Assembly: GCA_026391755.1 (NCBI GenBank)
Contig: JAPLDN010000227.1
Coordinates: forward strand, 1-28,683
Direction: 5' to 3'
DNA: 28,683 nt
From: Bacteroidota bacterium
GTDB taxonomy: Bacteria > Bacteroidota > Bacteroidia > Bacteroidales > FEN-979
In this document: positions 23,072-28,683 of the stretch, in pieces
How the letters are laid out: each line of letters opens with the position of its first letter
How positions within the stretch are numbered: position 1 is the stretch's first letter
Notes under the pieces: model-generated
The model's input: only the letters and a program-made list of their open reading frames with translations
Database searches by the model: none
Told to the model about the DNA's origin: nothing
Translations under genes and position numbers: made by a program

Positions 23072-23326
23072 ATGCATTTAAGTAGGGCTAAGCATTTGTT
23101 TTTCATTATATTACTACTGATATTCTGCTTGACCGGAGTTCAGGGCCAGGAACATAAAGTAAACCAGAAAAAAATCGATAAGGAGAGGGAAAGAAATCAG
23201 AAAAAAGCAGAAAAGGAATATCATGATGCTGTCAAGCATCATAAAAAGATACAATCGAAGAATACCAAGGCAATGATGCATGACAGCAGAAAAGAATCAG
23301 GCTCCCTTACCCCGGTCAGACGATGA
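23072..23326 (+). CDS. Small basic secreted protein
   Basis: 84 residues from the ATG at 23072, chosen because it gives a clean signal peptide (basic HLSRAK, then a 15-residue hydrophobic core) with cleavage near VQGQ (about residue 26). The frame stays open upstream to 23003, but that stretch looks non-coding. The mature part of about 58 residues is highly charged, rich in Lys, His and Glu (KIDKERERNQKKAEKEYHDA, then VKHHKKIQSKN), probably helical, with no Cys. A TATTTTCG word about 40 bases upstream could be a weak -7 element. No family recognised; similar short, lysine-rich exported proteins are common orphans in Bacteroidota. It is followed by a 188-base gap before the receptor gene. Confidence 0.5.
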   Translation: MHLSRAKHLFFIILLLIFCLTGVQGQEHKVNQKKIDKERERNQKKAEKEYHDAVKHHKKIQSKNTKAMMHDSRKESGSLTPVRR

Positions 23327-23412
23327 TAGGGTTTTTACTATGGAAATTTGTTATTTCAGCCATGATATTCAATGTTTTATCTTATTTCTTCTTACATAAT
23401 TTAGAATGGTTA

Positions 23413-23420
23413 TATATTTG
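23413..23420 (+). promoter_or_regulatory. Candidate -7 promoter element for the TonB-dependent receptor
   Basis: TATATTTG matches TAnnTTTG exactly and would give a leader of about 90 bases before the ATG at 23515. The -33 region has no TTTG. Nothing else is recognised in the 23327-23514 gap, which is AT-rich. Confidence 0.45.
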
Positions 23421-23514
23421 AGGGACTTATGAAATATTTTGAATTTCATTTTAAATAATTATTACTTTTACCACCTTTTCAAGCGCATCATAATCTAACA
23501 TAAAATTGTATGGT

Positions 23515-26500
23515 ATGTTAAGAAATTTACTATTAACTCTTGCGTTCGTACTGACAACAAGCTTGTTAGTATTCTCACAAACCGGATCAGGTACCCTGAA
23601 GGGGAAAGTAGTTGACAAGGCCACAAAGGAACCGATTCCTTTTGCCAACATTATCATTGAACTCGGAGGTGTCCAGGTGGGCGGTGCCACAACTGACTTT
23701 GATGGCAACTATCTTATCAAGCCTATCCCCGGCGGTAAAGTTGACCTTAAGGCATCCTATGTTGGTTACAGGCCAATGCAGATGAAAGGCATTCAGATCA
23801 TTGTTGACAAGATTACTTTCCAGGATCTGGACCTTGAACAAACAGCCACCAACCTTCAGGAAGTCCAGGTTGTCGACTATAAAGTGCCCCTGATCTCCAA
23901 AGACCAGACAACTTCGGGGGGGACGGTCACATCCGATGAAATTGCCAAAATGGCTAACCGCTCAGCTGAAGCAGTCGCCACAACGGTGGGAGGTGTTACA
24001 ACCGATGCCAATGGAAATATCACGAGTTTGCGCGGTGCCCGTTCAAGCGGAACCGTATACTATATTGACGGTATGCGAGTAACAGGAAGCAACTCACTTC
24101 CCCAGTCGGCCATCGAACAGGTCGAAGTCATTCTTGGCGGTACCCCCGCAGCTTACGGGGATGCAACCGGCGGTATCATCAGTGTTACAACCAAAGGCCC
24201 TTCAAAAGATTTCAACGGAGGTGTTGACCTCCAGACCTCCCAGTACCTTGATGCATTCGGATATAACCGCCTCGGCGTGAACTTTACAGGCCCGGTATTT
24301 TCCAAAAAAGATACCGTCAAAGGCACGAAAACCCCGATCATGGGATTTTTCGTTGCAGGTGACTTCATTTATAATAAAGACGGGGCCCCCGCAGCATATT
24401 CGAACTACAAAGTGAACAACGATATGCTGTCTTATCTGAAAACCAACCCATTGCGTCTTTATGGCCAATCCCAGGGGGTTTTCTACAATAATGAATTCCT
24501 CACGTTTAATGATTATGAGCAAACAAAATCCACATTAAATACAAAGGGATATAATGTGAACATTTCCGGGAAACTCGATTTCAGGGTATCCCGCAGTATA
24601 AACCTTTCTTTCGGAGGAACTTTCGCTTATTACAATAACCATAATTTCAGTTACGGCAATACCCTTTTGAACTGGGAAGGCAATTCCCTCTCCCAGGGAT
24701 ATACCTGGCGTGTTAACGGCCGCTTCACCCAGAGGTTCCTTCAGGCCCAGGACAGCAAGTCGTTTGTAAAAAACATGTATTATTCAATCGGGGCCGACTT
24801 TACCAGGAATTATGGAGAGACCGAGGATCCCACCCTGCAGAAGGAAATTTTTAAATACGGGTATGTTGGGAGTTTTGAGACCCACAAGATCCGCCAGTAT
24901 ACAGCTGAACTTGCCTACGATAGTATTGCCCATAAGTGGGCTCACCTGATGAACAATACCAGGGACACGATAGTGATTTACAAACCTTCGGATATCAATC
25001 CTGAATCTGCAGACTGGACTTCACAGTATTATGGCTTCTATGATGATCCCACAGGCCATTATGATAACGTTCAGAATATTATATCGGGAAGAGGACTTAT
25101 TAATGGGATGCAGCCGACAGGAGCTTACGGGATGTTCGCTTCAACAGGTGACCGTACAGGAGGGTACAACAAGAGTACCAGTGACCAGGTTGCTGTTAAC
25201 GCATCGTTTGCCGCCGACCTTGGCAACCACGAAATCCAGATCGGTCTCCAGTACCAGCAGAGGACAGCCCGAGGGTATGGACTAACAGGGACAGCACTCT
25301 GGCCCTTGATGCGAGGACTGACCAACTTCCAGCTTTCACAGTTAGACAAATCAAATCCCCAGCTGGTATACAGGGATGGAGTGTTTATGGATACAATTAA
25401 TTATTATCGTAAATATGACCAGCCATCGCAGCGCAATTTTGACATCAACCTTCGTAAAAAACTCGGCCTGCCTACCAATGGAACAGACCTTATCGATATA
25501 GACTCATACAACTTTGCAAACAATTCGATCAGCTACTACGATCAAAATATGCAGCTCCATTCAACAACCGCCAGCTCTTCAATCTTCTCGGTCGATATGT
25601 TCAGTGCCGATGAGCTTTTAAATAATGGCGGTAACCTTGTTGGATACTATGGTTATGATTACATGGGCAATAAACTTTCGGGACAGCCTGCTTTTGAAGA
25701 TTTCTTCACTGCAACAGATGCCAACGGGAATTTCACCCGTCCGATCGGCGCATACCGTCCTATATATATGGCCGGTTATATTCAGGATAAATTTGCTTTC
25801 AAAGACCTGATCTTCAATATCGGTATCCGTGTTGACCGTTTTGATGCCAACCAGAGTGTGCTGAAAGATCCTTACCTGTTCTATCCTGCATATACCGTTT
25901 CTTCACTGGGGAACACTCCATTAAAGGATATTACCATACCAACCAGCATTGGAAGCGACTATGTGGTATATGTTGACGACATGTACAATCCCGCCAATAT
26001 CACCGGGTACCGAAGTGGTAATAACTGGTTCACCAAGGATGGAACACCGGTAAGCGACCCACGTATTGTTGACCCGACGGGTGTTAAACCGTATCTTATT
26101 GATCCGGGCAACCAGGTGATAACAGGTGAAGTATTTAAACAGTATACACCGCAAACAAACGTAATGCCTCGTATTTCTTTCTCATTCCCGATTTCTGACG
26201 ATGCCTTGTTTTATGCCCATTACGATATTTTAACCCAGCGCCCATCACAGGGACAGGTTCAGGTTGACCCTATCCGCTACCTGTTCATCTCAACGACGGG
26301 TTCAACCGGGACCATTCGTAACCCGAACCTGAAACCTGAAAAGACCATTGACTATGAAATCGGTTTCCAGCAGAAGATCAACAATGCTTCTTCCCTTAAA
26401 CTAAGTGCTTTCTACCGTGAAATGCGCGACCAGATACAACAGTATCGTTTATCAGGAGCATATCCAAAGACATATTACTCTTATAATAATATTGACTTTG

Positions 26501-27222
26501 GAACTGTTAAAGGTCTGACCCTGACCTATGACCTCCGCCGAACCGGCAACGCACGTATCCGTTTCAACTATACCCTTCAGTTTGCAACCGGTACAGGTTC
26601 TGATGCTGATGCAGCCTCCGGTATCATCCGTTCCGACCAGCCCAACCTGCGTACTTTGAATCCACTTGGGTTTGACCGCCGCCACCAGTTCAACATAAGC
26701 ATTGACTACCGTTGGGGATCTGGTAAAGATTACAACGGTCCGGTTATCAACCGTAAAAAGAAAGGGAAACCACCCGTGCAGTTCCTTTCAAATTTCGGAG
26801 GTAACCTTACTCTTACCGGCGGTTCGGGTACTCCCTATACCAAATCAAGCAAGATCCTTCCGTTCGGCGCAATGGGCCCCATCCAGGGTTCTGTAAACGG
26901 TGCACGTCTGCCCTGGCAGTTCCTGCTGAACCTCCGTATCGACAAGGAATTTGATTTTGCATTGAACAAGAAAAAAACAGGCAGCCTTGACGTTTACCTT
27001 GAAATCAACAACCTCCTGAATACCAAGAACGTTACAGTTGTTTACCCGGCTACCGGATCACCTAAAGATGACGGCTTTCTCACCGCACCTGAATGGCAGA
27101 CTGTGATCAATCAGCAGGTAGACCCGCAAGCATACAGGGATATGTATACTATTCAGATGACAAGCCCTTATAATTACAGCAGCCCGCGTACTATCAGACT
27201 TGGTCTAATGTTCAATTTCTAA
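23515..27222 (+). CDS. TonB-dependent receptor with carboxypeptidase-regulatory-like N-terminal domain
   Basis: 1235 residues. Signal peptide 1-21 (LLVFSQ). A CarboxypepD_reg-like domain at about 25-110 starts GTLKGKVVDKATKEPIPFAN. The plug domain at about 130-235 includes SLRGARSSGTVYYIDGMRV and IEQVEVILGGTPAAYGDATG. The rest is a large beta-barrel, with an RPSQGQVQVDP stretch and a late NLKPEKTIDYEIGFQ motif, ending TIRLGLMFNF with the terminal Phe of outer-membrane proteins. It imports or exports an unknown substrate using TonB energy. No SusD homologue follows, so it is not a classical SusCD pair; it looks closer to Oar-like receptors. The ATG at 23515 is chosen over a TTG 9 bases earlier. 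A large secreted protein gene follows after 30 bases and is probably cotranscribed. Confidence 0.93.
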   Translation: MLRNLLLTLAFVLTTSLLVFSQTGSGTLKGKVVDKATKEPIPFANIIIELGGVQVGGATTDFDGNYLIKPIPGGKVDLKASYVGYRPMQMKGIQIIVDKITFQDLDLEQTATNLQEVQVVDYKVPLISKDQTTSGGTVTSDEIAKMANRSAEAVATTVGGVTTDANGNITSLRGARSSGTVYYIDGMRVTGSNSLPQSAIEQVEVILGGTPAAYGDATGGIISVTTKGPSKDFNGGVDLQTSQYLDAFGYNRLGVNFTGPVFSKKDTVKGTKTPIMGFFVAGDFIYNKDGAPAAYSNYKVNNDMLSYLKTNPLRLYGQSQGVFYNNEFLTFNDYEQTKSTLNTKGYNVNISGKLDFRVSRSINLSFGGTFAYYNNHNFSYGNTLLNWEGNSLSQGYTWRVNGRFTQRFLQAQDSKSFVKNMYYSIGADFTRNYGETEDPTLQKEIFKYGYVGSFETHKIRQYTAELAYDSIAHKWAHLMNNTRDTIVIYKPSDINPESADWTSQYYGFYDDPTGHYDNVQNIISGRGLINGMQPTGAYGMFASTGDRTGGYNKSTSDQVAVNASFAADLGNHEIQIGLQYQQRTARGYGLTGTALWPLMRGLTNFQLSQLDKSNPQLVYRDGVFMDTINYYRKYDQPSQRNFDINLRKKLGLPTNGTDLIDIDSYNFANNSISYYDQNMQLHSTTASSSIFSVDMFSADELLNNGGNLVGYYGYDYMGNKLSGQPAFEDFFTATDANGNFTRPIGAYRPIYMAGYIQDKFAFKDLIFNIGIRVDRFDANQSVLKDPYLFYPAYTVSSLGNTPLKDITIPTSIGSDYVVYVDDMYNPANITGYRSGNNWFTKDGTPVSDPRIVDPTGVKPYLIDPGNQVITGEVFKQYTPQTNVMPRISFSFPISDDALFYAHYDILTQRPSQGQVQVDPIRYLFISTTGSTGTIRNPNLKPEKTIDYEIGFQQKINNASSLKLSAFYREMRDQIQQYRLSGAYPKTYYSYNNIDFGTVKGLTLTYDLRRTGNARIRFNYTLQFATGTGSDADAASGIIRSDQPNLRTLNPLGFDRRHQFNISIDYRWGSGKDYNGPVINRKKKGKPPVQFLSNFGGNLTLTGGSGTPYTKSSKILPFGAMGPIQGSVNGARLPWQFLLNLRIDKEFDFALNKKKTGSLDVYLEINNLLNTKNVTVVYPATGSPKDDGFLTAPEWQTVINQQVDPQAYRDMYTIQMTSPYNYSSPRTIRLGLMFNF

Positions 27223-27252
27223 GACGAGAAATTAAAGGATAAAGATTGACGT

Positions 27253-28683
27253 ATGAAAACAAACAATATTACCATGAAAAATATATTTCGAGTTTCAGTG
27301 ATTGCACTTGGCTTTTTATTGGTGACCAATGCACTTATCGCACGTGAACAACAGCGCTCCACTGAAAGAAGCAGCTGCCGGCTGTACCCCGGGTTCTGCC
27401 TATAAGTTCCTCGATATAAATAACGTAAGGACACTTATTTATTCTTACGGGAATGGTTGGTTCCTTGAGAACGCCCAGTATGAAGTCCCGAAAGGTTCCA
27501 AGAAAATGTCGATGTTCTCATTCTCCCTTTGGATCGGGGGTATCGATATGAACAACAACCTGAAACTGGCTGCTTATAAATATGGGCAGGGGCCAACTAT
27601 TGTTGCCGCCCATACCAATAATGACTTCTGGCCCGGCCCGCTTACCATCGACGGTACAGCATCAATAACCGATGCAGTCTGCGCCAAATATGACCAGCTG
27701 TATCCAATGACAAGGGCCGATGTTACTGCCTTCCTCGCTTGGTTTGAGGACCCGGCTTCCTATCCTGAATATTCAATTCCCAAGAACATTCAGAACTGGC
27801 CGGGAAACGGTGACCCGTCAAAAGGGCAAGCGCTTTACCTCGCACCTTTCTTCGACCAGAATGGTGATGGCATCTATACCCCCTCCCAGGGTGATTATCC
27901 CTATTATGACCTTGCCAATGATCTTTGTCCTAACAAACTGAAGATCGGCGAACGCCAGAGAAGAGCGCACATCCGCAACGGTGAAGCTTCCGACACTGCC
28001 GGTATCCTGGTCGACCAGGTCATCAAAGGCGACCAGACCCTCTGGAGCGTATATAATGATAAAGGTAACTATCACTCCGAAACCGCCGGCGCACCGATTG
28101 GCATGGAAATCCGTGCACAGTACTTCGCCTTTGCTACCAACGACGAAATCAATAACATGACATTCTACTCTTACGAACTCATCAACCGTTCTACCTATAC
28201 CCTTTCAGGTACTTATTTTTCGCAATGGGTTGACCCCGACCTTGGCTATGCAGGAGACGATTATGTAGGCTGCGACGTTATGCGCGGTCTTGGCTATTGT
28301 TACAACGGTAAACCCATTGACGGTACCGGACAGGTAGAAGCTTATGGCGCCCATCCGCCTGCAGTTGGAGTTGACTTTTTCCAGGGCCCGTATCTTGATG
28401 CCGACGGGTATGACAACCCTGCATTCAATGGCCCCGGCATTAAAGGCCCTTCATTTAAAAACATGCCCAACAAATGCGATATAGTTACATACAATAACCA
28501 GCTTATCGACATGACCTGGGGAGCACATGGAGAATTTTCAGGATCGGTCCTGGTTAAATCCGAAGCTATCAACGGTATTAATTTCGGAGATGGTATTGTC
28601 GACAATGAGCGTTTCGGGATGCGTCGTTTTGTATACCATAATAATGCCGGTGTGCCGGCTTATATGCAGGACCCCCAGTATGC
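27253..28683 (+). CDS. Large secreted Bacteroidota protein, apparent N-terminal frameshift, incomplete at window end
   Basis: The ATG at 27253 opens a good signal peptide (MKNIFRVSVIALGFLLVTNA, then LIAR), but that frame stops at 27403. The mature protein is in the next frame, open without interruption to the window end (about 440 residues from NNSAPLKEAAAGC on). Skipping one base near 27346 joins LIAR to NNSAPLKEA smoothly. In the second frame alone the first ATG is 27329, which would lack any signal peptide. The body contains YKFLDINNVRT, SFSLWIGGID, NNDFWPGPL, a calcium-site-like DQNGDGIYTPSQGDYP, WSVYNDKGNYHSET and GVDFFQGPYLDADG, a pattern I know from long T9SS-exported Bacteroidota proteins of unknown function. 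The C-terminal sorting domain, if any, is beyond the window. It lies 30 bases after the receptor gene. Confidence 0.72.

Overview
The window reads as a chromosomal segment of a member of the Bacteroidota. The evidence is a type IX secretion lipoprotein (PorW/SprE type), a large TonB-dependent receptor with an N-terminal carboxypeptidase-like domain, a DUF4421-type outer-membrane protein, a bacterial GGGP synthase, and several upstream regions with the Bacteroidota -7 promoter word TAnnTTTG. No phage, transposase, CRISPR array, rRNA or tRNA was found. Gene density is high and no gene-free stretch exceeds about 240 bases.

Layout. At 1-1165 (minus) lie a membrane-anchored M23 endopeptidase and the start of dxr (MEP isoprenoid pathway). 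Divergent from them, 1264-5967 (plus) holds a PorW/SprE-like TPR lipoprotein, a bactofilin, an AtpZ-like protein, a four-helix membrane protein and a DUF4421-like beta-barrel protein. At 5994-8760 (plus) lie a 6-pyruvoyl-tetrahydropterin synthase homologue with folE, then a Bax-inhibitor-1 protein with fabD. At 8815-13687 (minus) is a nucleotide-sugar block: wlbC-wlbB-wlbA (3-acetamido modification of UDP-GlcNAcA), galE and rfbB. elbB (plus) follows. At 14692-20781 (minus) is a tight operon, phosphopantetheinyl transferase - metH - metF - GGGP synthase, divergent from ahcY (20948-22360). metH, metF and ahcY together run the methionine/homocysteine half of the methyl cycle. The right end holds a Cys-rich lipoprotein (minus), a small basic secreted protein, a TonB-dependent receptor, and a large secreted protein that runs off the window and whose signal peptide is in a different frame from its body.

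The least expected signal is not a gene. Four intergenic spacers (folE/BI-1, wlbA/galE, PPTase/ahcY, and ahcY/lipoprotein) are built from degenerate 7-base units kept in register, with a different sequence theme in three of them and a shared theme in two. I do not recognise this as a named repeat family. A separate 37-bp tandem repeat lies between elbB and the GGGP synthase gene.

All assignments are from reading motifs and gene order only; no database search was possible.
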